This document shows positions 38,329 through 48,300 of a stretch of 64,000 nt of DNA, piece after piece (position 1 is the first letter of the stretch; each line of letters starts with the position of its first letter). Source of the stretch: JALORV01 sp963766365 (GTDB lineage Bacteria; Pseudomonadota; Gammaproteobacteria; Burkholderiales; Burkholderiaceae_F); NCBI GenBank assembly GCA_963766365.1, contig CAVXZK010000005.1, positions 186,001 through 250,000 of the forward strand. Direction: 5' to 3'. A model generated the notes under the pieces. The model had not been told where the DNA came from and did not search any database. It saw only the letters and a program-made list of their open reading frames with translations. Made by a program: the position numbers and the translations under genes.

Positions 38329-39321
38329 TTGCCACAGTCTCGCCTGCTCGCACGTCTAGACTCGGAAGTGGGGGGCGGCCCACGCCGATGGTCCGACGTC
38401 CTCATCGTCCGCAATGTCGGTCCGCTGGCGGCTACCTCACCCATGCTAGGCGACCTGATTTCCAATCGCGGCTTCAATGCCCTTGTGTTCACGCCGAACG
38501 CAACGACAACGCACTTTTTAAAGGTGCGTCCGGCCAGCCACGAGGGCTTCCGGCGCGAGGCCGATTGGACTCGGCAACTGTGCCGGCACCCGGCATCGCG
38601 GCCATTCGTGCCTGAAGCGGCCGCGTTCGAGGAGGGACCTGCACGAATGCTTGTTCAGGAATTCGTTGATGGCACCGCGCTCGACGTTGTCATCAGGTCG
38701 CGAAAGTCGCCCTCATGGCACGCGGCAGCGGCGGCCGCATTGCGGTTGGCGCGACCGCTCTGGGATGCCATATCGGATCTCAGTCTGACTCCGCCGGGCA
38801 ACCATGCAGACCTGCGGCCACTGCTTGATGACCTGCGCCTGCTTTGCGGGCTCGGACTACGCGCCGAAGTGGCAGCCAGCCTTTCCGCCATCCTGTCGCG
38901 CAACGTGCTGCCGTCGTTCCCACAACACGGGGATTTCTGGCCGCGCAATATCCTCGCAAGCTCGGATGGATGGCGGATCATTGACTTCGAAAGTTGCGGT
39001 CAGATTTGCCTGCCGTTATACGATGTCTTTCACATGGTGCGAGGCTGCGCCGAGGCCACGGGGCGCGGTGACCGGAGCTGGATTGCAATCTGGAACGAGG
39101 CGCGGTCCGGGGCCCGTCCGCTGGCAGATGCGGTGCTTCAGACAGCAGGTCAAGTGAGCCTCGAGCAGATCGAAGCAGCGCTGGTGGCCTATCAGGTCGA
39201 CTTCGCCGCCCGGCTGCATCGCCGAGGCATTTCCCGTGAACGGACTCGCGGTCGCATCCGCGACCTTGACGGGCTTCCTGGAGTTATCGCCAGGGGTGAG
39301 GTAGGGCGCCTGCTCTCGTAG
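38329..39321 (+). CDS. Aminoglycoside-phosphotransferase-like kinase
   Basis: This intact 330-residue protein of the APH/choline-kinase fold would phosphorylate a small molecule or sugar. The TTG at 38329 follows the upstream stop by two bases and is supported by coupling only. Visible motifs are THFLKVRPASHEGFRREADW (ATP-binding Lys), ARMLVQEFVDGTALDVVIRS (hinge), the catalytic loop FPQHGDFWPRNILA (Asp202, Asn207) and the metal-binding WRIIDFES (Asp219). In an EPS locus it may make a sugar-1-phosphate or add phosphocholine-like groups. The substrate is unknown. Confidence 0.72.
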   Translation: MPQSRLLARLDSEVGGGPRRWSDVLIVRNVGPLAATSPMLGDLISNRGFNALVFTPNATTTHFLKVRPASHEGFRREADWTRQLCRHPASRPFVPEAAAFEEGPARMLVQEFVDGTALDVVIRSRKSPSWHAAAAAALRLARPLWDAISDLSLTPPGNHADLRPLLDDLRLLCGLGLRAEVAASLSAILSRNVLPSFPQHGDFWPRNILASSDGWRIIDFESCGQICLPLYDVFHMVRGCAEATGRGDRSWIAIWNEARSGARPLADAVLQTAGQVSLEQIEAALVAYQVDFAARLHRRGISRERTRGRIRDLDGLPGVIARGEVGRLLS

Positions 39322-39518
39322 CGGGTGGCCGGACAGCAGGCGGACATCGCTCGAACGAACCGACGACGATGGACTATGGCAGCAGCATTGAGGGTGACTT
39401 CTGTCGCCGATCACCCGGGCTTCAGGCCGATTGAGTAAAGTTGCGCCAGCGTCACCTACAAGTGGCACGGTGCGCGCGTCCACGGGCACGGGCGCCGCAA
39501 TGCCGACGCATCGCCAAG

Positions 39519-40770
39519 ATGACGACCTCCTCCCTTCACTGCCGCTCTTGCCGAGTTCCTCTCCGCACGACGTTCGTCGATCTGGGCATGTCGCCCCTTT
39601 GCCAGACTCATATCGCGCCGGATCAGTTGCATCTAATGGAGCCGTTCTACCCGTTGCATGCCTATGTTTGTGACGCGTGCTTCCTCGTGCAGCTGCAGGA
39701 GTTCGTGGCCCCGGCTGAGATCTTCACCGAGTACGCCTACTTTTCCTCCTACTCCTCAAGCTGGGTCGAGCATGCCCGGCGCTACGCCGAGGCCATGTGC
39801 GCGCGGTTCGGACTTGGGTGCCAGGTCCAAGGTGATGGAGATCGCCAGCAACGATGGTTACCTGCTGCAGCACTTCGTTGCCAAGGGCGTTCCGGTGCTT
39901 GGCATCGAGCCGGCGGCTAACGTGGCGCGCGTTGCCGTGGAGAAGGGCATACCGACGACGGTGACGTTCTTCGGAACGCGGACCGCCGAGCACATCGCAG
40001 CCGAGCATGGGCGACCGGACCTTCTGCTGGGCAACAACGTGCTCGCTCACGTGCCGGACCTCAACGATTTTGTGGCGGGCATGAAGCGTCTGCTGGCGCC
40101 AGGCGGCGTGATCACGATGGAGTTCCCGCACCTTGCGCGGCTGATGGCCGAGAACCAGTTCGACACGATCTATCACGAGCACTTCAGCTACTTTTCCTTC
40201 GTCGCCGTCGAGCGCGTATTTGCCCGCCATGGCCTCGTCCTCTTCGATGTGGAGGAATTGCCGACCCATGGCGGATCGCTGCGCATCTATGCCAGGCACG
40301 CGGAGAACGCGGCTTTGCTCGTCGGAGAGCGCGTCACGTCCTTGCGCCAGCGGGAGGTCGACGACGGATTCGAGACCCTGGACCGCTATCGCGGGTTCAG
40401 CAGGAACGTGAACGCGGTCAAGCGGAAGCTGCTTTCGTTTCTCATCGATGCGAAGGAGCGGGGCAAGACGATCGTCGGCTACGGCGCTCCGGGGAAAGGC
40501 AACACGCTGCTCAACTACTGCGGCATCCGCACGGACTTCCTCGACTTCACGGTCGATGCCAATCCCTACAAGCAGGGCAAGTACACACCGGGCATGCGCA
40601 TTCCGATTCTCGCCCCCGAGGCAATCTTGCAGGCCAGGCCCGATTACGTGCTCATCCTTCCGTGGAACCTCAGGGAAGAGATCAGCGTCCAGGCCGCATA
40701 CATTCGGGAATGGGGCGGGAGGTTCGTCGTCCCGATCCCGCAGCTCGAAGTCTTCCCGCCTCCTGCGTGA
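39519..40770 (+). CDS. Sugar C-methyltransferase-like SAM enzyme; one frameshift
   Basis: The domain order is that of 3-C-methyltransferases acting on nucleotide-linked deoxysugars (TcaB9/NovU type): an N-terminal zinc-binding domain with two Cys pairs (LHCRSCRVPL and AYVCDACFLVQLQEF), a central SAM domain (VMEIASNDGYLLQHF), the catalytic segment FDTIYHEHFSYFSF with the Glu-His pair, and a C-terminal domain (IVGYGAPGKGNTLLNYCG). One indel near 39825, just before motif I, breaks the frame. The protein would make a branched-chain sugar, or methylate another carbon or oxygen. A TGGCAC-type element lies upstream at about 39462. Confidence 0.82.
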
Positions 40771-40786
40771 TGCGTGCGTGCGCTGG

Positions 40787-41599
40787 ATGGCAGTAGGTGA
40801 GTCCTTGGTCAAGGAAGAGCACGTGTCCGGTCCGCTGGATGCGGACTCCTCGGCGCGTGATGAAAAGGAGGATCCGCTCAGTGCCGAGGCGCAGCGGCGC
40901 TTCTGGAACGCCTGGAACGCGACACATCGCGGTGCGGACATGCGACTGCCTGCGCCCAACGCACGGCAGGCTGCCACCATTCTGTCCTGGCTCCGCCAAA
41001 CCGATCGCGGACCGCGCGACATCGTCGAGATCGGCTGTGGGTCGGGCTGGTTCAGCGCGCAACTCACGCCGTTCGGATCCGTTCGCGGCATCGACATCGC
41101 TGACGAGGCGATCGCAGCGGCCTGCGATCGCTATCCCGATGTCGCCTTCAGGGCCGGCGACTTCATGGCGATGGAAATCGAGCGCGGAAGCGCCGACGTT
41201 GTCGTGAGCCTCGAGGCGCTGGCCCATGTCGCCGACCCCGGCGACTTTCTGGTCCGGACCGCACGACTGCTGCGTGACGACGGACTGCTGATGCTCGCCA
41301 CCCAGAACCGGTTTGTGATCGAACGTATGGACGGCGTGCCGCCGCCCGGTCCGGGCCGCTTCAGGAACTGGGTCAATGCCCGGGAATTGCGGGCGATGCT
41401 ACATCCGCACTTCGATATCCTGCAGTTGAGCTCGCTGCATCCGGACGGACATCGGGGCGTGCTGCGACTCCTCAATTCCTCGAAGCTTAGAGCGACCTTC
41501 TCGATGGCGGGGTTGCAGTCAGGCTGGGAGGCGCTGAAAGAGCGGGCCCTATTGGGGCACACGCTGATGGTGCTGGCACGGAAACGGAAGGCTTCTTGA
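40787..41599 (+). CDS. Class I SAM-dependent methyltransferase
   Basis: This intact protein of about 270 residues has motif I IVEIGCGSGWFSAQL, the acidic motif VRGIDIADEAIAAACDRYPD, DVVVSLEALAHVADPGDFLV and LLRDDGLLMLATQNRF. The ATG at 40787 is 16 bases after the C-methyltransferase stop. It probably O-methylates a sugar of the EPS. It begins a closely spaced run of four genes. Confidence 0.78.
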   Translation: MAVGESLVKEEHVSGPLDADSSARDEKEDPLSAEAQRRFWNAWNATHRGADMRLPAPNARQAATILSWLRQTDRGPRDIVEIGCGSGWFSAQLTPFGSVRGIDIADEAIAAACDRYPDVAFRAGDFMAMEIERGSADVVVSLEALAHVADPGDFLVRTARLLRDDGLLMLATQNRFVIERMDGVPPPGPGRFRNWVNARELRAMLHPHFDILQLSSLHPDGHRGVLRLLNSSKLRATFSMAGLQSGWEALKERALLGHTLMVLARKRKAS

Positions 41600-41612
41600 A
41601 GGCAACTTCGCG

Positions 41613-42512
41613 GTGAGCACTCCTCTGGTCAGCATCGGCCTGCCGGTCTACAACGGCGAGGCCTTCCTGCGCGAGACGCTGGCGTCGCTGCTGGGCCAGA
41701 CGCTGGGCGACTTCGAACTCATCATCGCGGACAATTCCTCGACCGACCATACCGCGGAGATCTGCCGTGACGCCATGCAGAAGGATCCGCGGGTCCGGTA
41801 CGTCAGGCAGCCCCGAAACATCGGTGCGCCGGAGAACTGGAACTTCGTCGTGCGCGAGGCGCGTGGGGAGTTCTTCAAGTGGTCGTCGGACAGCGACATA
41901 TCGGCGCCGCTCTTCCTCGAGTCGTGCGTGCGCTGGCTCAAGGAGAACCCTGAGTTCGTCCTGTGCTTCGGGCAGACAGCCTACGTGGATGAGCACGGCA
42001 AGTCGGTGACGATGCCGCTGAACGACGTCGAAGCGCTCGACGCGCGTGCCAGCGATCGATTCAGGCATGTCTGCATGAACCTCTGCCTCAACAACGAGCA
42101 GTACGGAGTCATTCGGCGTGATGCGCTGCTGCAGACGCGACTCGACCGACCCTATCCTCACGGCGATCTGGTCCTGATGGCGGAACTGGCCCTGCTTGGA
42201 AAGTTCAAGGTCCTGCCCGAAACGCTGCTCATCCGACGTGCGGCGGTCGGTCACTGGACGGGCCTCATGTCGCCCGAACAGTTTGACTCGCTGTTCTGGC
42301 CGACCGCCAAGCCAAAGCATGCTGCAGTGTTCATTCGTCGGCATCTGGACTATCTCCGCGTCGCGCTGACATCACCCGTCATCTGGTCCGAGCGAGCGCG
42401 AGCCGCGGCGTTTGCGCTTCGCTTCGCCTACTGGCGAAAGACGGAAATAATGCGCGAGCTGATGCAGCCGGCACGCGGGCCGCGCGCTGACAAGCCCGAT
42501 GCACCGGCCTAG
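41613..42512 (+). CDS. Glycosyltransferase family 2
   Basis: This intact 299-residue GT-A fold enzyme starts at GTG 41613 with an AAGG upstream. Motifs are VSIGLPVYNGEAFLRETLAS, FELIIADNSSTDHTAEICRD and the Asp-x-Asp metal site in FKWSSDSDISAPLFLESCVR. The C-terminal part is soluble, without membrane helices, so it acts on the cytoplasmic face. The linked sugar is unknown. Confidence 0.82.
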   Translation: MSTPLVSIGLPVYNGEAFLRETLASLLGQTLGDFELIIADNSSTDHTAEICRDAMQKDPRVRYVRQPRNIGAPENWNFVVREARGEFFKWSSDSDISAPLFLESCVRWLKENPEFVLCFGQTAYVDEHGKSVTMPLNDVEALDARASDRFRHVCMNLCLNNEQYGVIRRDALLQTRLDRPYPHGDLVLMAELALLGKFKVLPETLLIRRAAVGHWTGLMSPEQFDSLFWPTAKPKHAAVFIRRHLDYLRVALTSPVIWSERARAAAFALRFAYWRKTEIMRELMQPARGPRADKPDAPA

Positions 42513-42518
42513 AGAGCG

Positions 42519-43763
42519 ATGAGGGCAGCGAACCGTCCAGCAACAATGGCACGGCGTCGACGCATCGGCCTTCTGGGTATGTTCACCAGTCGCAACCTTG
42601 GCGACGCGGCCATCGTGCGCGAGGTGATGTCCAACATCGCGTTGCGACGGCCCGACTGCGAGTTCGTCGCCATCAATCGGGATCCGGCAGATGCGGTGCA
42701 GCTGCTCGGCATTGCCGCATTCCCGTCGGAGGGCTACGGTCCCGCGTACCTCGCGGACGGAACCTCGTGGGAGGAGCTTGAGCACCCCGGCCCCAGGTGG
42801 CTAGACCGCGGTCTGGGGACGCGGCGCATCGTTGCCGTGCTGCGCACGCTCGATCTGCTCGTAATGTCCGGCGGCGGCCAGATCGAGGACTTCTTCGGCG
42901 GACCAGGCAGCCAGCCTCGGGTACTGCTCACCTGGACCGCATTGGCTCGCGTCTTTGGAGTGCCTGTCGCCTACTTCAGCGTCGGTGTCGACCAGATATT
43001 TTCCCGCGCGAGCCAGACCATGGCGGTCAACGCGGTGCGCCTGGCCCAGATGCGCAGCTTTCGCGACAGCGGCAGCATCGAGTTGCTGCGAGTCGCCGGA
43101 ATGCGACGTCCCGGCCGGGTCGATCCCGATCCGGCGCTCGGGATGAATATGCCTCCAGTGCGCGAGCCGGGAATAGGGCTCGGCAACGTCATCGTCGTGA
43201 GTCCGATTTCCTTCCGAACCTGGACCACGGTCCGCGAGGCGACCTACGACCATTACCTTCGGGCCCTGGCGGCAGCCTGCGACCGATGGGCGGGCGCCGG
43301 CGCGTCCTTGCGGTTCGTCTGCTCGGATGTTTCAATGGACCCGAGTGCCGTCACGGAGGTACTGTCTCGTGTGACGGAGGCGACCCGCTCCCGCGGCGTG
43401 TTTGTCGAGGTCAGGACTGCGGAAGAGTTCCTGCAACAGGTGGCGGCGGCCCGATTTGTCGTTGCCTCCCGGCTGCATGGACTGGTTCTTTCCGTTGCGG
43501 CGGGAGTGCCGGTCATTGCCATATCTCCAGCGCGCAAGGTTCTCCAGTTCATGGGAGATTGCGACTTGGCCGAGTTCTGCATCGACATGTCAGCGGTGAG
43601 CGAGGAAGGCCTCGTCGCTATTGCAAACCGTGTCGAATCCGAACGGGATCAGCTTTGCCGCAAGGTTGCCGGAGTCACTGAGGCGAGTCGTGCAGGATTG
43701 GCCAGCGCTTATGACGAGTTGGTCGCGCTTCTTCCGGGGGGAAACGATGACCTGGCAGCATAA
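42519..43763 (+). CDS. Polysaccharide pyruvyl transferase family protein
   Basis: This intact 414-residue protein of the WcaK/CsaB family adds a pyruvate ketal from phosphoenolpyruvate to a sugar, giving the EPS a negative charge. It starts with a basic tail, then IGLLGMFTSRNLGDAAIVRE (family N-terminal motif), LVMSGGGQIEDFFGGP, VPVAYFSVGVDQI and the signature VASRLHGLVLSVAAGVPVIA with the Arg-x-His-Gly catalytic site. The start ATG at 42519 follows the previous stop by 6 bases; an ATG at 42546 is the alternative. Confidence 0.82.
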   Translation: MRAANRPATMARRRRIGLLGMFTSRNLGDAAIVREVMSNIALRRPDCEFVAINRDPADAVQLLGIAAFPSEGYGPAYLADGTSWEELEHPGPRWLDRGLGTRRIVAVLRTLDLLVMSGGGQIEDFFGGPGSQPRVLLTWTALARVFGVPVAYFSVGVDQIFSRASQTMAVNAVRLAQMRSFRDSGSIELLRVAGMRRPGRVDPDPALGMNMPPVREPGIGLGNVIVVSPISFRTWTTVREATYDHYLRALAAACDRWAGAGASLRFVCSDVSMDPSAVTEVLSRVTEATRSRGVFVEVRTAEEFLQQVAAARFVVASRLHGLVLSVAAGVPVIAISPARKVLQFMGDCDLAEFCIDMSAVSEEGLVAIANRVESERDQLCRKVAGVTEASRAGLASAYDELVALLPGGNDDLAA

Positions 43764-43811
43764 GGCGGGACAGATGCTGGCACCGCTCCGTCCTACCGAG
43801 GATGCGCGACG

Positions 43812-45002
43812 ATGCCCGACATGATGCCGGCGGCGCGAGTCAGCGTCCTGATCTCGACCTACAACCGCGGCCCGTTGCTCGGGGAGTCCCTCGAGTCCGT
43901 GCTAGGACAAACGCTCGCGCCTCACCAGGTCATCGTCATCGATGACGGATCGACCGACGACACCGGAGCACTGGTGGCACGTTTCGGGGAGCGGATCTCG
44001 TACATGCGCCTTTCCAACGGCGGCAAGGCCCGCGCCCTCAACGCGGCGATGCCGCACGTGACGGGCGACTTCGTATGGGTATTCGATGACGATGACGTTG
44101 CACTGCCGACTTCGATTGCCGATCGGGTCGCAGCGTTCACGCCGGACGTGGGTGCGGTGTTCAGCAAGCACTACTGGGGTACGAGCGGAGCCAATGGCAT
44201 CGAGGCCGGCGACCTGATCGAATGGCCGAAGGTCGACCGGTCGAACGTTGCGCTGACGATGATGCAGGGATGCTTCACAACCCTGCAGGGCGCCCTTGTC
44301 CGCACCCAGTGCTATCGCAGCATTGGTCCGTTCCGGGAAGATCTGCTGAGGTCACAGGACTACGACATGCTGATCCGGCTGGTTCGCAGCGTCCGCGTCG
44401 AACTGCTGCCAGTGCCGACTTTCATCTTTCGACGCCATCAGGGGCAGCGCGGAGCCGCTGCGGCCCGGCATGACGCGGCCGACCGGGAAAAGGTCTGGGC
44501 GCGCTACGACGCGATGGTCGGGCGAGCGCTCCGCAGCGATGCGGCCCTCGGAGAGTTTCTTGCGCCACCGGTCGCGGGGCCGCTGACTCCGGCCCAGCAG
44601 CGCGCAGCGACGCTCAATCGCCTCGTTGTGATGGCGGGCAAGGGAGTCGCCGATGCAATGGTGGAGGACGCGTTGCATCTGGCGGCCTGCATGCAGCGTG
44701 ACAGGGCGGGGGAGTTGACGGCGGCTGAGCGCACGACACTGATCGGAGCCGCGCAGCAGAAATACTTCCTGGTCAGCGTCCTGGCTGATCCCGAGGATTT
44801 TTTCGAGCGTGCCCGGGGTCTCAACCGGTCACGGTCAGGGCAGACGCTGCTGCGGGTCATGGCCCGGGGCCTGGCCGGTGTCGCGTGGTGGGGCCTGAAG
44901 GATCGCCACGAGCGGATGCAAGCCCTGCGGCTGGCGGTCAGGCTGGTGGTCCTGAGCCTCCGCAACGGAACGGAAAATCGAGAGGCTCCCGCGACGCTGT
45001 GA
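43812..45002 (+). CDS. Glycosyltransferase family 2 (paralogue of 50436-51629)
   Basis: This intact 396-residue GT-A enzyme has VSVLISTYNRGPLLGESLES, VIVIDDGSTDDTGALVARFG and the metal-binding VWVFDDDDVALPTSIADRVA. The C-terminal half (about residue 230 on) is helical and shared with the protein at 50436: both have LVVMAGKG or LQVMAGKG-type, EDFFERAR and VMARGLAGVAWW segments. The two genes flank a tandem pair of near-identical secreted hydrolases. The start may be at 43812 or 43821. Confidence 0.82.
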   Translation: MPDMMPAARVSVLISTYNRGPLLGESLESVLGQTLAPHQVIVIDDGSTDDTGALVARFGERISYMRLSNGGKARALNAAMPHVTGDFVWVFDDDDVALPTSIADRVAAFTPDVGAVFSKHYWGTSGANGIEAGDLIEWPKVDRSNVALTMMQGCFTTLQGALVRTQCYRSIGPFREDLLRSQDYDMLIRLVRSVRVELLPVPTFIFRRHQGQRGAAAARHDAADREKVWARYDAMVGRALRSDAALGEFLAPPVAGPLTPAQQRAATLNRLVVMAGKGVADAMVEDALHLAACMQRDRAGELTAAERTTLIGAAQQKYFLVSVLADPEDFFERARGLNRSRSGQTLLRVMARGLAGVAWWGLKDRHERMQALRLAVRLVVLSLRNGTENREAPATL

Positions 45003-45302
45003 GCCTGTGCCGCGCGGGCTGACACCCGGATGGACACTGGCTCCGCTCGCAGGTGACCGTCGGTCGGCCGAAGGGCCGAGGTCACTCCGGCGGCGAGAAG
45101 TTGACCCGGAACGTCTGCGAAAATGCCGCCCCGGAGTTGAGGGGGCCGGAACACTCTCCCAGAAGGGGCTTGGGCGACATTTGTATTACCGCGCCTGGGG
45201 GAGTTTCCCGGGCCGTTTTCAGGCGCCTGGGTCCGCTGGATGCATTAGGATTTACGGCTGAGGGCCAAGTGGGCGGCTGCTTTCTAGGCAGCGTGTAAAG
45301 CA
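45003..45302. other. 300-base intergenic region before the secreted hydrolase pair
   Basis: Just after the glycosyltransferase stop lies a hairpin at 45053-45085. The later part (45180-45300) is less GC-rich and probably holds the promoter and leader of the secreted hydrolase gene, but I could not assign -35/-10 elements with confidence. No gene seen. Confidence 0.45.
45053..45085 (+). terminator. Stem-loop after glycosyltransferase gene
   Basis: Outer arms GTGACC (45053-45058) and GGTCAC (45080-45085) and inner arms TCGGCC and GGCCGA around a GAAG loop make a 12-pair stem with a 5-base bulge. No T-run follows, so it may be a Rho-assisted end or an RNA-stabilising structure rather than a classical terminator. 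Confidence 0.35.
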
Positions 45303-48300
45303 TTGATTTCAGAAGATAATCTTTGCAAAGCGGGTCTGGCGAATCTGGCGCGAGCCGCAATTGGGGCCGCGCTGCTTGCCGGTGCCATCGTTCTCGCTGG
45401 CTGCACCGGCGACGACACGGCCGCGGCGTCACCATCGGCGGCACCGCCAGCCGCTCCCGCACCGGCGCCGGCTCCCGGCCTAGCTCCTACCCCGACCCCG
45501 GCACCGCCGGCGGTGGATCTGTCGGTCGCACCGGACACGATCCAGCAGACCTCGGCGGCCATCCTCAACTGGTCGTCGTCCAACGCGTCCGCTTGCGAAG
45601 CGGCCGGGGGATGGAGTGGGCAGAGAGTCCTGGAGGGAAACGAATCGACCGGGCCGCTGCAATCGACGACTTCCTACACGCTGACGTGCAGCGGTTCGGG
45701 AGGCATCGCCGGGCAAACTGTCACGGCGAACGTCACGCAGTCAGCCTCGAATCCGCAGGGACCTTCGGTCACGTTGTCGGCGTCGCCATCGACGGTAAAT
45801 TCGGGTGCAGCCACAACCTTGACTTGGTCGTCCACCGACGCGACGTCCTGCTTGGCGAGCGGCAACTGGAGCGGCAGCAAGCAGACGAGTGGCTCTGCGT
45901 CGAGCGGTCCGCTGACGAGTAACGCGTCGTTCGCGCTGACGTGCACCGGCGGAGGCGGATCAGCCACCCAGTCGGTCAATGTTACGGTCGTTCCAAAAAC
46001 GGTAACGCCTCTGCCGACGGTGACCCTCACTGCTGCGCCGACGACGGTTGTCGCGGGCGGATCGACGACCCTGAGCTGGTCGACCTCGAACGCGACGAGT
46101 TGCACGGCTAGCGGCGGCTGGACCGGATCGCGCGCGCTCAGCGGAACGCAATCCCAGGCCGGACTGGCGTCGATTACGACCTACACCTTGACGTGTACTG
46201 GCGCGGGGGGCTCCAGATCGCAGTCCGTCACGGTGAACGTCACTCCCGTGGTTCCGCCGCCGACGCTCGCAATCAGCGCGAGCCCAAGCGCGATCATGCA
46301 GGGGAACGGTTCGACCCTCAGCTGGAGTTCAACCAACGCGACGTCGTGTGCGGCGTCTGGTGACTGGACGGGCAGCAAGGCGACCAACGGTTCCCAGTCG
46401 ACTGGCCTCCTCAACTCGGTAAAGACGTACTCGTATACCTTGAGCTGCACGGGGGCCGGCGGCTCGATCACGCGGACCGCGACTGTCGCGGTCTCTGCGA
46501 CCCCGCCGCCTCCGACCGTTACGTTGTCGGCCAATCCCGCCCAGGTTGCTCAAGGCGGAACATCGACGCTGTCCTGGACCTCCTCGAATGCAAGCTCCTG
46601 CGTCGCATCCGGAGGCTGGACAGGCGCTAAGACGACATCAGGATCACAGGCCACGGCTGCCCTCGGGCAGACGGTGACATTCACGATCGCCTGCACTGGT
46701 CCCGGAGGGACCGCGACGAAGAGCACGACGGTCACTGTGACTCCGGTCACGCCGGCGCCGACGCTCAGTCTCACCGCCACTCCATCATCGCTGAGCCAGG
46801 GTGGCTCGGCGACTCTCAGCTGGACGAGTACTAACGCGACGTCCTGCACGGCCAGCGGTGACTGGAACGGCGCGCGGGCCACAGCAGGCAGCCAATCCAC
46901 CGGGGCCATGACCTCGGCTCGTACCTACACCTATACCCTCGCGTGCAGTGGGGCTGGTGGGTCCGCGACGCGGACGGCAACGGTGGCGGTCAGTGCCCTG
47001 CCGCGCCCGACGGTTTCGATCTCAGCGACACCCGGTCAGGTTGCCCAGGGTGGATCCGCCACGCTCAACTGGTCGTCGACCAACGCGACGTCGTGCACGG
47101 CGTCGGGTGGCTGGAGCGGCGCGAAGGCGACTGCAGGCGCGCAGGCCACGGCTGCGCTGTCCACAACGTCGACGTTCGTGCTGACGTGTTCGGGTGCGGG
47201 AGGTTCGGCGTCCGGGTCAGCGACTGTCTCGGTGACCGTGCCACCCACTTCGGCGTCCTTTCCGTTGAAGGTTTCGGCGGACAAGCGGCGGCTGGTGGAT
47301 CAGGGTGACAGGCCGTTTTTGGTGGTGGGGGACACGCCGTGGTCGCTGTTTACGGGGATCACGAAGGCCGAGGCGGAGACGTATCTCGAGGATCGTCGTG
47401 TGCGGGGGTTCAACGCGATCATCGTCAACATCATTGAGCACTACTTCAATGGTCCGGTGAACCGTGAAGGGCAGGCGCCGTTTGCGAAGAGTGGCAGCGT
47501 GTATGACTTTTCGCGGCCGAACGAGGCGTACTTCGCGCATGTCGACTACGTGCTGAACCTGGCGCGCAGCAAGGGCTTCCTGGTGCTGATGACGCCGGCG
47601 TATCTCGGCTACCTTGGTGGGCAGGAGGGCTGGTGGCCGGAGATCAACAGCGCGGTGAACACCGAAGCGGTGATGGAGAACTACGGCCGCTATCTGGGCA
47701 ACCGCTACCGCGGCTTCAACAACATCGTCTGGGTGATGGGCGGCGACTGGTACGTCGACGCGACGCTGGCGAAAACACGCGCGATCGTGCGCGGCATCCA
47801 GGCGACCGACCAGCCGCGGATCTTCACGGCGCACAACTTCCGCTACGAGTCCGGCGCGCTGTACTACAACGCCGAGCCGTGGTTCACGCTGAACACGACC
47901 TACTCGGACTGCTCGTCGACGCCGGCGCACTCGATTGCCGACTACCAGCGCTCGACGGTGCGGCCGTTCGTCTACTTCGAGGGCTACTACGAGAACGAGA
48001 ACGGTGCGACCGCGCGCTGCCTGCGCAGCCAGGCCTACTGGCCGGTGCTGCTGGGCGCGACCGGCAGCTTCTTCGGCAACCGACCGATCTGGCTGTTCGA
48101 CAGCGGCTGGCAGACCGCGCTGAACTCCGTCGGGGCGCGCAGCATGACGCTGTATCGGAAGCTGTTCCTGTCGCGGGCGTGGGAGCGGCTGGTGCCGGAT
48201 TCGGGGATTCTGGCCAGCGGGGCGGGTGCGCTCGGACCCGACTATGCGGCGGCGGCGCGTGTGTCGGATGGTTCGAGCGTGATCGTCTACACGCCGATCC

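Noticed and set aside
45513..47250. CRISPR-like array
   Set aside because: The repeats are about 250 bases, imperfect and in frame within a protein; they encode Ig-like domains.
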